A stretch of 64,000 bases of DNA from Acanthosoma haemorrhoidale (GCA_930367205.1 OV884012.1:59417239-59481238); one strand, 5' to 3'. Shown: positions 37,166 to 49,795, counted from the stretch's first letter. Program-made: numbers and translations. Notes: a model not told the origin generated them from the sequence alone.

Positions 37166-39277
37166 GTTGATTCGCCTTTCTCATTTTAGTTGGGGCTGGT
37201 ATGGTTATGTGATCATGAACTATGTAAAATACCATGCCTCTTAAAAAGCATCATTGAATTATCACGTTTTAATAACCTTTTGCAATGATAGTTGGAAAAA
37301 GCCAAATGTAAATTACGTAGTACTAATGATTACGTCAACATCATTAATTTTATTTTAATCATACTATAAACCATATGTAAAGATGTGTTATGAGTAATTA
37401 GTTAATAACAATAACTCATGTTTAGTGGAGATGGCTATTTTGTCCTTTTATCAAATGTGACAAAAGGGTGAAAACAAAGGATTCCTGATTTCGAAAACAC
37501 CAAGAAACCCATAAAAAAAGAACCGAGGTTATATATCTTGCATAATGCTGATTTGGTTTTTATTAATGCGTTGTAAAAAAACAATTTAATTCATAAAATT
37601 GATGTAAATATACATATACATATATAAACCAATAGATCATTACAATTGAATTACTCTGGTTTTATTTGTCTAAGCAAAGTTATAAACTTACTCTGGGCAG
37701 TGTATACACAGAACTATGTAGTGTAAGTCCAAAATTGTACTTTTCCCTAACTACACAACCAATTCAAAGCGTATAACAAGAAACCATTTGCATCACAAAG
37801 ACAATAAAACTTAATCAATTTGTAACATATCAGTTTTAGTTAGCATTTTAAATCAAAACTAAAAACACGCAACAGTGTCAATAACAAAAATATGAATGCA
37901 AATAACAATATTTACATATCTATTACATTAAAAATATTTAATTTACTAATGTTATACATACAACAAAATACATGTAAATCAATGGTCACAGTGAATAAAC
38001 CGAACATATTCAAGAGAGTTAGTTGCTTAGTTGTGGACTCTATACCAGGTTTGGTTGTGAGGACAAGAAGTGAAGATCCACTTTAAGTCCTCTTGCTTGT
38101 TCGGAAAATTTGGATTGGCAGTGCTTAATTTGATTTCCGAAACGTTTGTCAATCATGTATGTCAAGTCTGATGCAATAACTGAATCGCATGTGGAGCTTC
38201 CTAATGTTCAAGGCCATTAATATGTGATACCTTTACCGAACTATAATTACTATGAACTACCACTTCTTCTGATTGAGAATTTTTTTAGAAACTTATCATT
38301 TCACATGAGGAGTCAGCTTTAAATCAAAACGTAAAGATTTGTCTTTGGGACTCCATGATTCCCCTCCTTCCGTGCACAATATATCCTTGGTTCATTCCTT
38401 TTTTCAAATCATCAGTTTGTATCGGCCTCTTATATATACAATATTTTACAGCTCAAATCCTCAATCCACTCCAGCAACTAGAGAGGAAGATATGCAGAAA
38501 ATAGGAAAAGAAATTAAAAATCCAGGTAAAGTACACAGACTGAAAACTGTAAATACACCAAACAGAAACTTTTGAAAAAGTCAATGCACATCAAAAAGGC
38601 TATCTGAACAACGAAAAATGCAGTTCGGTAAATTTTGGAGGGCTGGAGATAGCAATAAATCAAATAGCTTCGTTAGAGGTTCAATTCATCACAGACCAAT
38701 AGGGAGGATTAGAAATGAACCGAGGAAACCGCGAGATATTAAACTGTTACAAGTATATATATTATGGAATAGCTAATAGCAGATCTCCAAAATTTTCCAA
38801 TAAAGTGTTTCATTTTCTTTCAATCCTGAATTTGACAAAAATTAAATTAATTAATTCCAGTCTGCCGTTGAAAGATGTGAAAAGGTGTTCTGTGCAAATA
38901 CCAAATATAAAGAAGCAAGAATATTTGTTCATCTTAAGTAGCTTCAGTAGGAGTAAAAATCTAATTTGAGAAATAATAAGATTTCTTGAACAAAAGATAT
39001 CGACCTAAAGGCCCAAAACCCTCAGTATTCTTTTTTTTAAGGTAAATACTCACTAAATCATCAGGATTTAATTTTTTGTCCGGTAATAAATTTTTTTAAT
39101 AAAATAATGTTTTATTGTCACAGAGTAAATTTTCGTATGAGAATTAAATAATCGCATGGTTTAAACCAAGCGATCTTTCTTTAATGTGTTTTTATGATTT
39201 GTCACTTGTGAAGTGCTGATGTGTAAATTAGACCACTCCCCCCCCCCTAAATCCCTTGTGTACAAAATTATTTCATT
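37166..39277. other. No recognised feature
   Basis: AT-rich DNA; several 60-85-codon ORFs lack any family resemblance. A C-run is at 39237-39248. Confidence 0.4.
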
Positions 39278-39880
39278 TAGATTCTACAAATGAATCTAGT
39301 TACATTAGATCATTATATTTCCTGTGGCTTGGCTACATTTTATTAACATACATTTCTGATTATTACACAATGTGATCTACGCTTGTACAAAAGTATAATG
39401 ATGCAGATTATAAATTAATTTATTGAACATCTTTAAACGTGATAGGGCTCTCCTTATTTGTAATAAATAGACTTAAAACTAACTTACATCTAACAATGAA
39501 AACTTAAACTAAATCATAACCTAATTTTCCCCGTCATCCTGTTGCCATCGATTCGGGATGGGTGGGGGGGGGGAGATGATGGTGTTAAACACTGCGTTTG
39601 TGAGATTCTGCTACTAGTCAAAAAATGTATCTCGCGTGGATTAACTCACCCGCTGATGGTACACCGCGCAACGGTGCAGGACGGGTGCAGGCCGGCGTTC
39701 TTTAACCTTTGGAGAGAGGTATGTCTGACCTCTAATCTCATGATTCCATTCTGAAATCGCTGGAGACCTTTAGATGTATTTTCAGTCATGTGAGTACAAA
39801 GCGGGGCACCGTACACCAGAGCTGCCCAGAGGCACATTTACATATCATCAGTTTGAGACCTAGCGACAAGTTGAATTGGG
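39278..39880 (-). mobile_element. Jockey-type LINE 3' fragment (family E)
   Basis: Homologous to 12950-13615 and 63605-63845. The minus strand encodes LVYGAPLCTHMTENTSKGLQ, then RFQNGIMR, the conserved LINE region after RT, then broken sequence and about 200 bases of 3' UTR (GTAGCCAAGCCACAGGAAAT). A G-run at 39560-39571 lies within it. Confidence 0.75.
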
Positions 39881-42080
39881 CTGCAATACGACCTAATAAA
39901 ATTACATATGGCAAAACTAAAGCCAATTATTTTGAATAATTTTTTCATGAAATCCTGATCCTATGAACAGTAAGCATCACAAATAATTTTGCAATTATGA
40001 TATAATGCTCATCACATGAGAAATAATATTTAAAAAATATAGGAAGGAAGCAGATATGAAACTGTTGACTATCTGATTTTGCATGAAGGCACACACTCTA
40101 TTGTGGATTATTGCAGTTTCGTATATCTCAAAGTCAATCATTCCATGAAATCAACTCTTGTGTTACGGAAACGATGTGTGCTGTTTCTGGAAATAAAAAA
40201 ATGGACCTCGTTTGGCGTTTTCCAAACAAAAACTTTACGTCAGATAGACAAAAAAATTGCCAATGCAAATCAGAAAAACAAAATGTTGAAAAATTATGTT
40301 TATTTTAATCATCGACGAATTAAGCAGTGTGCTAGGATAAGGGAGTCACAAGTGAAACCCAATAAATCAAAATTATATATTTTTGAATATATATTTTTCG
40401 TGTCCACCAAAGGGGGAATATTTACACTAGTGAAACCCACTAAGCATATCTTTATTTATTTATAAGTTTTGAAATTAAGTGCTCTAGGCTAGCAGCTTGT
40501 ACGGGGTATAAACTAAGCATATCGGATCCAATACTGGTTCATGGTTAGCATAAAAAACGCCAGTTTTTATAAGCTAATTTGATAAAATAATGTTAGTACC
40601 AAATAAGTTAAAGAAACAAATCGTTGACCTTATTTATTTCAAGATCATGTATTTGACTTGGTGTGTTTTACTTGTAAGCCCATGATATTATTGTTACCTA
40701 TCTATACATGCAGTAGGCATTTATTGATAATAATCGCTCAGATCGTGTAGTTACTTTGCTTCTTTGAACATTGTAATACTCCCTTAACAATACTTTCTTA
40801 AACATTTCTGTTAATGTTCCACAAATGGACTTTATGGCATTCTGTCTCTCCTGACTTCAAGTTGGACGTGGAGAACAATGAGCTCTATCAATGAAGTAGC
40901 AGGCGATCCTATCCAGAAAACCTAATTAAAGATTGCTAGAATGGCTGCCAACCAACTTTTCTGGCCTACTTAACTGTAAGCCTTGTTTCAATCAGAAATG
41001 TGGTGCAACGGACTTATTCACTACTTATATAAATACACGATCTAATATTCCCAATATCCTGAAGCGTTTAACGCGTCGATATATTGCTGTAAATTTTATT
41101 TATATAGTTATAATTAATGTAATTATATGAATGTGTTAATTTAATCATATTAATTGCAACACTAACATTATTCATAATAGTTAAGTTAATTAATTTTGTT
41201 TGAATGCTATTGGAATTTTAGTTTAATTAATCAACACCGTATGGCAACATATGACTTCTTAATTACATCTTATTAACTACATACATATATTAACTATATA
41301 CATTAAATTAATATACAATAATGATTTGATATTAACTACATACGGAACCAAAACTGACACACACGGTGACTTAGCTAAAATGTATAACATAACTGGAGCC
41401 TTCCTTGAACAAACTTGAATCATATAAATACACCAGAAAGGCATTACATATCAACACATAGTCCAACGTAAAAATATTAAAAAAAAAAAATTAGACGAAT
41501 GACCTGTCACTGGAAACAATAGGCAACCATACAATACTTGAAAAAGCTTTTGAGAATGTAGTATTTATTTATTGAGAAAATCTTTCATTGTTTCTTTTTT
41601 CTCTTAGATCTTAACACAACATAATAGATTGTTTTAATGGCTTCTATACACGGTTCTATACAACGATCAGTTTTCCTTAAGCGGACAAGGAAACTATGTG
41701 TGATACTGACGTAATACTGTCAAAGTATAAAGATATATATATATATATTAAAATATATATTAGTTTATTTAGTATTTCATAAGTTTGCTTAAGAAAATAC
41801 CCTGAAATGGCTTGTATATAATTTTAAATATTATTTTCACTCAGAAATATTCGTTTGAACAGCATCGCTTCAGAAAAATCTTACATGAAAAAGGTTATTG
41901 ATACGTAGATCCTGAGGTTCTTTTTATATATGTATATACAAGTTGATTTAAATTTAAGACGTAATTGTGTAGCATAATTACACTAATGCTAGTGTCCAAT
42001 AAAATTGGCTCTGAATGCATCAATGCTGTTTTTAATAAACCTGAAACCGTTATGAGAATTTTCTATTTATTGTAGTATTG
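39881..42080. other. No recognised feature
   Basis: AT-rich. A 128-codon plus-strand ORF (40079-40465) is Lys/Ile/Phe-rich with no family resemblance and an overlapping second ORF; it is not called. (TA)n at 41731-41748. Confidence 0.4.
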
Positions 42081-42118
42081 GTCCCAATATTATTTCAAGT
42101 TCACAGTCAAAGAAAAAC

Positions 42119-42262
42119 AATTACTGATGAGATCGGGATTCGAACCCGTATCTCCCCAATATCTAGTAAAAGGGGCTTTACCAACTGACCTACCTTTCCT
42201 CGAGTTACGACCTGTCCGATAAGAATTCCCTTTTGGGTCAACTCCCGACAAGACGGTGACCT
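42119..42262 (-). repeat. tRNA-derived SINE, copy 1
   Basis: The minus strand has an internal pol III promoter like a tRNA: A-box GGTCAGTTGGTAAAGC (about 42174-42190) and B-box GGGTTCGAATCCC (about 42134-42147), spaced as in a tRNA gene. The acceptor stem cannot be closed, so it is not a functional tRNA. A head segment upstream (GGTCACCGTCTTGTCGGGAG) is shared with copy 2. Confidence 0.65.
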
Positions 42263-42351
42263 TTTCCGTGAAGCTAGTTAAGGCACTAAATGAAAATACC
42301 GGAAACATTTTAGGGCATCTCTTTTAAAGGAAATATTTGTTTTTATTGCGG

Positions 42352-42462
42352 CATTGGTCTCACTCTGTGAGAGTTTAACCAATGAGAATTCACTCAAGGC
42401 AGGGTAGTTCGGTTGGTAGAGCCCCTGTAGATTTTGGGGAGGCCCCAGGTCCAGAAGCTGCT
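42352..42462 (+). repeat. tRNA-derived SINE, copy 2 (inverted)
   Basis: Same head and A-box (TAGTTCGGTTGGTAGAGC at about 42405-42422), the same CCCC...TTTTGGGGAG arm, then a decayed B-box (GGTCCAGAAGC). It faces away from copy 1 with about 90 bases between them. Confidence 0.6.
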
Positions 42463-44158
42463 AGTAATTTTGTCTTTGGCTGTTTAATTATTGAAAGCAC
42501 TATATCTTCACTTCGCTTTCATAGCGTGCACACATTGGATGTCAGCATTGATTGTGAGTCAAATTTTGATTTAGTGACATGATGAAATAGACAGTTTTTC
42601 CTTACTTTGATATTGCCACTTGAATAATACTTTAATGACGCATGATTAAGCGTCGTTAATTTATTAATTATTAGGCAATAATCACTGGGACGTTTTCTAC
42701 AAAACAAAGCAGGGATTATGATTAAAAATCTTGATTTCTTTATTATAATAAATATCATGTATTGGAAATTTAGCTGACTATAAAAAAAAACATGAAATTA
42801 ACATCGCCTTCACAATTTTTGTAACCTATATTTGACGTAAAGCGTGCACTTATGTACAGTAGTTCATCGTATCCCACCTTGATACAAACAAGTAAGCTCA
42901 TAATAACATTTTGTTATTAAAATCGTGTTCCATATGTTAATAAAGTTTTTCCAGATTCCTTGTTTGGTTTGAAGCATGAAGCTCTGTATGAAACTTTTCT
43001 GTCGATGTCCAAATGATATTAAAAATAAAAGGCATCTCATATATACTAAACATGATTAAATATCAATAAATAATTAATTACTTGATATTAGCTCCCATTA
43101 TCTATGATGTCACATTAATGAAGATGAGGTTCAAATCAATATGTAATATCTTTCAGTATAATAATAAATTTTTATTCAATTAGTTTAAGCTTCAATGATA
43201 CCTTAATTAGAAAAACGATGTACTGTTTAAATATCTATCAATTGAATTTATGAGTATGTTGGAGAAAATTTAGACGTGAAATGAATATGCAACAGATGAT
43301 AAACCATATTTTATAAAATAATGTTTACATAAATCAATTGTAGCCGGGATGATCTCGATAGTTACATGATATATACAGCAAGAATCAGTCAATGATTGAG
43401 AAGTTTCGTTATATAAAACATTGTCAACAAAATGTTGGATGGAATATAAGTCTTTGAAGCCTTATAAATTAGAATGGAGGGTATACAAGTACTTTTTTTT
43501 TTTTAAACTAACCTCAATTATATTTATGTACCAACTTTTTTTATTATGTGCTTGAAGTATCCATTGAGTAGGAGTCATTCTTCGTATTACAAATTCTGTA
43601 AACTTTGTATTTGAACTCACAAGCCCTTATGGGTATTTATTGAGACATTTCTATAATCTTGAAAAGCATAGTACAATGTTATGATATTTGTGTGACTACA
43701 AAGTCTTACTAATAGTGCATAATTTTTATCATTTATTAATCATAACGATAATCCAATTACAACACACAATACCCAGAATACAATAAGAATAGTTCATTCA
43801 ATACATAAGACCTAACCTTAAAAAAACTACCAATAAAAACATTTTTTTTTTCACTGACGATGCCTAATTTTTTATTATACCTAAGACTTAATTTAAAAGT
43901 GTAATATTTATAAACATAAATAAGATATAATATAAAATACTGGGTTGAAGACAAAGTAAATAATTTTTAAAGAAAAGTTCTTTTTACCTTTTAGGTTAAA
44001 CTGGAAGTGGATAGGAATCTAATGATTTTTACAATTGCATTATACTGTACATATACTGCCAAATTGGGTGTTTGAGGAAATATAACATTAATCGTTCAGC
44101 CTTCATTTACATTATACCTTATTAGATATTCTGAAAATAATTTCTAAGCAATCCATTG
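42463..44158. other. No recognised feature
   Basis: AT-rich DNA with no supported gene or repeat. Confidence 0.4.
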
Positions 44159-44371
44159 TTATGAGTTCTCAAATATGTGATCAAGATATTCTTTATCTTT
44201 ATTAGAGTGTTTAAACTCCAGTTGTTTCTGAATTTTTATCTTAAGTTGACCGCCCTCAGATGTCTCCCCATCGCTTCCAAATGGCAGTAGAAAAAACAAA
44301 AAAACTGCACAGATAAAAATGGACTTTAAGAACATTAAGTTCAAAGATCCGGTGGATGTTGACTTATTCAT
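44159..44371 (-). CDS. Hypothetical short protein with signal-peptide-like N-terminus
   Basis: A 70-residue ORF. Residues about 14-31 form a strongly hydrophobic stretch (FLKSIFICAVFLFFLLPF) followed by GSDGETSEGG, which looks like a signal peptide with a small-residue cleavage zone. The rest (about 38 residues) is charged, Lys- and Glu-rich, and ends DHIFENS. It lies about 1.9 kb downstream of the Sox gene on the same strand. I do not recognise a family. It could be a first exon, a small secreted peptide or chance; length alone is not convincing. Confidence 0.25.
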   Translation of the reverse strand: MNKSTSTGSLNLMFLKSIFICAVFLFFLLPFGSDGETSEGGQLKIKIQKQLEFKHSNKDKEYLDHIFENS

Positions 44372-44399
44372 AAGAGTACTTCAGAGACACGAGACTTTT

Positions 44400-46199
44400 T
44401 CCATTCTCTTGCGGCGGAGCATCTGCTTGCCGAGTAACAAAGGGTGAGGGTTACTGCAGGGGAATACTTTTAGACAATAAAGTCTGTTTCCTCTTGTTCT
44501 ATTCTTGGCAAACAGACAAGGCAATAGTGTGACAAGAGCAATTTCCTAGCCACATTTCAATCGGACTAACGCTGCTGAACCATATGATCAATTAAATTTA
44601 ATAGTTTTATTGAGTATAGAAATGTCTACTAAAAGTATTACTATTTTCAGCGTTAGCACAATTTTGACGGACTATGCTTCATATTAAGGCGATAAACAAA
44701 TGAGAGGTGGAAAGTAGTGAATAAAAAATTTTTTTTTTTTAAATGTTGTCCTCTGCCTTAGAAGATTCGAATAAGGGCCTAAATTTAAAGACAGTTAATA
44801 AAACATTTCGTAAACACTAATTTGCTACAGTTATGTGTTTGTACACCTGGAGATGAATGCACATGTGCATGTCTACATTTAGTACATCAAAATTCTCCAA
44901 ATAAAGCTATGTACGCAATAAACTCTAAACTTTCAATAACCAGCATATAAAAACATAATATTAATAGATATTAATTAAAAACCATAACCTCAGTGATGAC
45001 TGAGAAACGCCAAATGTTTTCACTTTGTCACTTGTATGCAAGTGTACATAGAGTAGTGTAGAGAGTTTACTACTGAACAATAAAGTGTATTGGTATAACC
45101 TTTCTTAGGTACCAAAATTAGAATTGAATGTAAAAATTAGTTTTTATAAGAGTAAAAATTGTAGCCAATAGTTGTAACGTTGACTCAATGTATTAGTTAG
45201 GAAAATGAGTGGTAATAAAAAAATATAGATTAAAACAGAACAATTAATTTTAATATACAAATTATATTATATTTATACATAATAAATATTTTGGCGGATC
45301 TTATGCATACATATATACAGCTAAATTTTACAACAATATAGACAATAAATACAAATAAAATAAACGACCATGAAAAAACAAATAAGAAATAACAGCCATA
45401 AAAGTAAAAATAGTTTGATCATTCTAGTATTTTGAAAAGTGTTTTTCATTAAATTGTGTTTTAATTTAATTGTTATGAATGGATACATGATTAAGTGATT
45501 ACAAGCATTCGTAGCTACACTCTAAGTACAACATTAAAAGCTTTAATACATGAGAAGATGTTACGTTGTTTAAATCACATTTAAAAGTGATTGCTCAATA
45601 AAACAATGATGATTATTGCAGCACATCGACTAAGAAAATTGATTGCTAGCACATATATATATATAAATATCCTTTCAAAACTATATAATGGTAGTCTTCA
45701 TAATGTGAATCCTAAGGCTGACAAGTGGGTTGGTAGGTCAAGGGACTTGGTGAACACATGAGTCCTTTGTCCAACACAGAAGCAGTACCTCATTTTCAAT
45801 GTGGCATTTAATACTACTATGTACATAATGGAATGGCAGTTGTTTTCTCATTCACTCACAAATATTTACAGCTAATGACCATTATAATTTCAATTTCTTC
45901 CACGTGAGAAATGTGGAATTGTAAAAAATATACACTATACAAATAAATAAACTAGCTATAGTTATACAACTACTCATTTAAGTATTTTTCATGCCTATCA
46001 GTGAAGCCGCCAGAAAAATGCAAACATGATTTTTTGTGATAATAGCAAAGATCGAAGTCCAAGATTAACTACTAAGTATACATGAGTGAGAAATGAAAGA
46101 CCGCACAAAAGGAGCTTCTGGGAAGATCTATTGACCCACCTGACAGCTATGCAATAAAAGATGACTAGAAAATTTTTTAGTGGGCTCACCACATAAAAC
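44400..46199. other. AT-rich region 3' of the Sox gene
   Basis: This stretch may carry the Sox 3' UTR, but no clear minus-strand poly(A) signal lies close to the stop. A short (TA)n run lies near 45651-45664. No conserved ORF or recognisable repeat was seen. Confidence 0.4.
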
Positions 46200-46216
46200 G
46201 GAGTGTCTTACCTTGC
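46200..46216 (-). other. Consensus splice donor just past the Sox stop codon
   Basis: On the minus strand, about 45 bases after the TAA, the sequence reads GCAAG|GTAAGA, a full-consensus 5' splice site with the first intron base at 46211. If used, the gene would have an intron in its 3' UTR. A chance match is possible. No paired acceptor or poly(A) site was fixed; the nearest minus-strand AATAAA that I noticed lies far downstream near 44.6 kb. Confidence 0.25.
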
Positions 46217-46257
46217 ACACGAGATCAGAGGCACTGATATTCACATATTCACTCAGT

Positions 46258-47067
46258 TTAATAAATTACGGATACAGGGCGCCGGAGCGTCTCCATGTCG
46301 AGAGGTGGTCCTGAAGCTGCTGAGTTGTGGTTCATGACTTGGTCGGTGGGGCTAGAGCCAGGGGACTGACTTCCACCGAAGATGAAGTGTGGTGGAGGCG
46401 TCGGGAAGAGTGCAGACAGAGGTGGAGGTGGAGGTCCAAAAGACTTCTGGCCCGGATATAAAGATGAATAGAAGGAACTTACAACTGCTGCGGCCTTATT
46501 GGAGTCCTGGGGGCTGCTGTTCTGCACCAGTTTGCTGAAGTTGACAGCATCGAAGGCAGATCCAAAGTATGGCGGCAGTGGTGAATAGCCTCCTAGGCCT
46601 TCAAGTGCGTGATGGTGCTGAGAGCTGGCGAAGTATGGGCCAAGCGGGAAGCTGCCAAAGGGACTGCCACCTGCTCCGGGGCCACCTGGGCTCTTCATCT
46701 GTGTGTGCTGGCCTGGGGCCTTCGGCTTCCTCCGAGGTCTGTACTTGTAGTCCGGGTGCTCTTTCATGTGCATCGCTCTCAGTCTCTTCGCCTCGTCAAT
46801 GAACGGCCTCTTCTCTGCCTCACTTAACAACTTCCACTCGGCTCCTAATCGCTTCGATATCTCGGAATTGTGCATCTTAGGATTGTCAAGGGCAATCTTC
46901 CTCCTCTGAATCCTCGACCATACCATGAAAGCGTTCATCGGTCTCTTGATGTGTGCCTCGCCAGGAGATTGAGGCTCGAGACCGGGTGGCATTGGAAAAC
47001 TGTAACCTGACATGCTGACTGCTAGAACTGTTCTGACGAATATTAACGCCCCCTCCAGGCTACCCAC
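46258..47067 (-). CDS. Sox21a: SoxB2-group (Sox21-like) HMG-box transcription factor
   Basis: Nuclear DNA-binding transcription factor of Sox group B; in animals these genes act in neural, gut and segmental patterning. The 269-residue ORF has a complete HMG box at residues 39-116, from [14 protein letters not shown] to YRPRRKPK, with the FM intercalating wedge and the [18 protein letters not shown] core of group B. The box begins HIKRP and has QRRKI rather than the QRRKM typical of SoxB1, which points to B2. The tail is rich in Gly, Ser, His and Pro (a five-proline run near residue 220) and ends RRPVSVIY. Met19 (codon 47011-47013) is the likelier start: residues 1-18 lie in the GC-rich promoter zone, and [14 protein letters not shown] is a plausible Sox N-terminus. 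That gives 251 residues. No intron interrupts the ORF. Between Sox21a and Sox21b I lean to 21a because the box is followed by a Gly/Gln/Pro-rich tail, but paralogue identity needs a tree; Dichaete is less likely. Confidence 0.95.
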   Translation of the reverse strand: MGSLEGALIFVRTVLAVSMSGYSFPMPPGLEPQSPGEAHIKRPMNAFMVWSRIQRRKIALDNPKMHNSEISKRLGAEWKLLSEAEKRPFIDEAKRLRAMHMKEHPDYKYRPRRKPKAPGQHTQMKSPGGPGAGGSPFGSFPLGPYFASSQHHHALEGLGGYSPLPPYFGSAFDAVNFSKLVQNSSPQDSNKAAAVVSSFYSSLYPGQKSFGPPPPPLSALFPTPPPHFIFGGSQSPGSSPTDQVMNHNSAASGPPLDMETLRRPVSVIY

Positions 47068-47150
47068 TGCCGGAATGGGCGGGGCCTAGCTCAGCCAATG
47101 GGGAGGCTCGCTCCGCCCCACTCTCCACCTATTGTCCTCCCTCTCCTCAA
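47068..47150 (-). promoter_or_regulatory. GC-box/CCAAT proximal promoter of the Sox gene
   Basis: Directly upstream of the Sox ORF is a compact GC-rich segment in AT-rich surroundings. It holds one GC box at 47077-47086 (GGGCGGGGCC), a second at 47113-47120 (CCGCCCCA), a CCAAT box at 47095-47099 (inverted relative to the gene), and CTATTGTCC near 47129-47137, which resembles a Sox site. No TATA box is evident. If translation starts at 47013, the 5' leader is short or an upstream 5' exon exists. The motifs are seen directly; promoter function is inferred from position. Confidence 0.5.
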
Positions 47151-47890
47151 GAACGCCCCAACAAAAGGACAATAATAAATCTGGCTTAGTCCGTTCTCTA
47201 TCTCTCGCGCTACGTCCTCCCCACCCCCACTCCACTGTATTATACACATGTTACATTGTTACAGCCGCACTTGCCCTTCTTAGCCTCCTTATATTTATCA
47301 CTTCTGTATTTAATGCTCGACTTTAGTATCCCTTCCATCCCACCACTCTTCTGGGCCCTAATCCATCTTTACCACTGCTTCTAACCTACAATCATATATT
47401 ATCCGCTTATAGATTCAGGAACAATATTTCCTTAAATGGCTAATTATACCCTGATAATCACATACAAATGTACTTGAGAATAAAGTTTGGTCCAATGTTG
47501 TCGATTGTACAAAAGCATAGCTTTGTTATACCAATTTTCACCAGAAAGATGTTTATAGAATAGAATTAAATAGAAGTAGGCATGTATTTTTAATTAAAAG
47601 CCCTTGAATGCACTATAGCATGCTTACATCATACACTTCTCTCTGCAATTTAATAAATGAATTCCCATGTTAATTTATCAATGAAATATACATTTATGTC
47701 ACCATGCACCACTACTACTGGGAGGATTTTGGTTTATCCATGGATCCGCCAAAACACCGGTGTACTCTGCTCCTGTACAGTTCTAAACTTCTCAATAGTG
47801 TACAAATTTGTAAGCCCCATCTGATTCTCAATAATTTTAAAGTATTAAGGACTGTGAATAAAGAACGTGGGCAAGATTGATCCAAGAACT
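47151..47890. other. Region upstream of the Sox promoter
   Basis: The first 200 bases are pyrimidine-rich on the plus strand (GA-rich on the gene strand: ATAGAGAACGG, GAGAGATAGAG), which may be promoter-related. The rest is AT-rich without a recognised feature. Confidence 0.35.
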
Positions 47891-47899
47891 TTGATTGAT

Positions 47900-48880
47900 A
47901 AGGTTCTCTATAACGGACAGCAGAGAGCCAGTGAGGATCACATTTCGTGAATTGTTCACATGTCTGTCGGATTGTTTATTGTATTTCTATTTGCTTAGTT
48001 AAATTTTCCAGGAATTTTCTCGCTCTCTATTTTAAAGACATTTTCCAATAATTCAGTTTCATCGTAGAGGTTATTGTTTTAATATTTCGTTGTTAGTTTT
48101 CATTCAGATTCGATCGCTAATATGTCAACTGCGTCCGTTAAACATTAAAAGAAAAAAGTGACGTGATCAAAGCGTCCCATTCCGATTTCCGATTCCGAAA
48201 ATACGGGTAAGTAACATTTCAAAAAAAAAAAATTGCATGAACAGTAGGAACAAAATGAAAATGTTAATGCAGAGAATAATTTCCTTGATACAGGCCTTGG
48301 TATAGATCTAGTAACATATCAATGGTTTTGCCGAGATAATGCGTCTAGCATTCCCCCATCTGGCTGGCCCTATGATCAAAGAAAAAACTTTAGAAGTTGC
48401 ACAGAATTTGGAACTAATTTATTTTAATGCGTTAACTGGGTGGATTCCTGTTGATACTGAAGTTGTGAAAAATTGAACGATTTGTGTTGTGGTTATGAAA
48501 TAAATGACAAAGATTGCAATAACACAGAATTTTTTCGATCACTTCCTTTAAAAAACATTTTATGGGAGTATTTTTAGCACTTTTCACTTTTCATAAAAAT
48601 ATATTGCATATTTCTAATAAAAATATACATACTTAAATTAATACATTTAAATGAATAAACAATTTCATTGATATGATTCTTATACAATTTTGTTTCGCTA
48701 ATTTTTATTGTCTTGTAATTTTTTCATTTCAGTTTCTCGATAACAGCCTCCTCCATAGCGGACAGACAAAATTAAATTCCCTGTAGGTGTCTGCTATTGT
48801 AAAGTTTTGTTATTTATGTTTGTAGAAAATATGGTATTTACCCACATCCTCCTCAGCCCTCCTGTGATTACTACCAGACT
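47900..48880 (+). mobile_element. Tigger/pogo-type DNA transposon remnant
   Basis: The left end resembles pogo/Tigger termini (TTCTCTATAACGGACAG at 47904-47920) and the right end has CATAGCGGACAGACAAAATT and GGTGTCTGCTATTGTAAAG (to about 48812). Between them the translation at about 48305-48440 gives TYQWFCRDNASSIPPSG, then in another frame KEKTLEVAQNLELIYFNALT and GWIPVD: the CENP-B-type helix-turn-helix of pogo-family transposases. The DDE catalytic domain is absent, so it is an internally deleted, frameshifted fossil. Confidence 0.75.
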
Positions 48881-49795
48881 TTGTGAACCAACCTATTACT
48901 CATGTGGGGATACAGCCTGGTCCTTGGTTCCTGCTTTCGTGATCTCTTAAAGGTACTGACTGGTGAAGAATACAACTAGCCGATACCGGGAAAATTATCT
49001 TTGGGAATGAATGAAATACGCCAAACCTTTCTAAAGGATCAACAAGTGATTCGCAGTTATCTGAATTTCATCATCGTAGCCATCCTGTGTATTAAAATAA
49101 AGTCAACTACACAATTATTATTATAAAACATATATATATTATTACGTTCTTTGAATATTATTTGATAATTTTATTTTTTATTCTTTTACTTTAAATTTAT
49201 TTTATTTACTATTTATTATTAGGTTCTATTAACAAACATAATTCTGGCAAAAAGATGAATTTAATTTTACAAACATAAAAAAATAAACTTATATTAGTTT
49301 TATAAATACTTGTCTATTAATTCGATTCCTTTTCTTCTTCAATGGTCTTCTTTTTAATCAAATTTATAATTCTTCTCTTCGTGCTATTTCTCTTCCGTTC
49401 CGCCTCAAGTCAATAACCACTAACCAACAAAGTTTTTAAGTTTTTCTTACTCACAATCTCAAGCTAATAATATGTATTACGGGCTTTTTATTTCATCACT
49501 GAATTCATAAAAATATATGATAAAAAATTCATAAAAAATGATACATATATCAGGCTGATTCTAAAAACTAGAGTGAATATAATTTTCTCAGAACCACAAC
49601 AACAACTAATTATAACTGGCTATTATACTAGAGAGTAATTTTGTGTGTTCATTATGATACAACAACAACTATATTCTTTTGTTTTTTTCATACACTCTCA
49701 CTTGTTTTTATTTTGCCTTCTTGATAAGTTGGATTAAATATTATGTAAAAACTCCACAATCTCTAATACCACAACAATATATATATATATATATA
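48881..49795. other. No recognised feature
   Basis: AT-rich; it ends in a (TA)n run at about 49779-49796 that directly abuts the family A repeat. 48870-49000 weakly resembles 52860-52980. Confidence 0.4.

Noticed and set aside
40079..40465. 128-codon plus-strand ORF
   Set aside because: No recognisable domain, overlapping ORF in another frame, AT-driven Lys/Ile/Phe content.
42119..42462. Functional tRNA genes
   Set aside because: A- and B-boxes are present, but acceptor stems do not close and a shared head precedes the A-box; these are SINEs.
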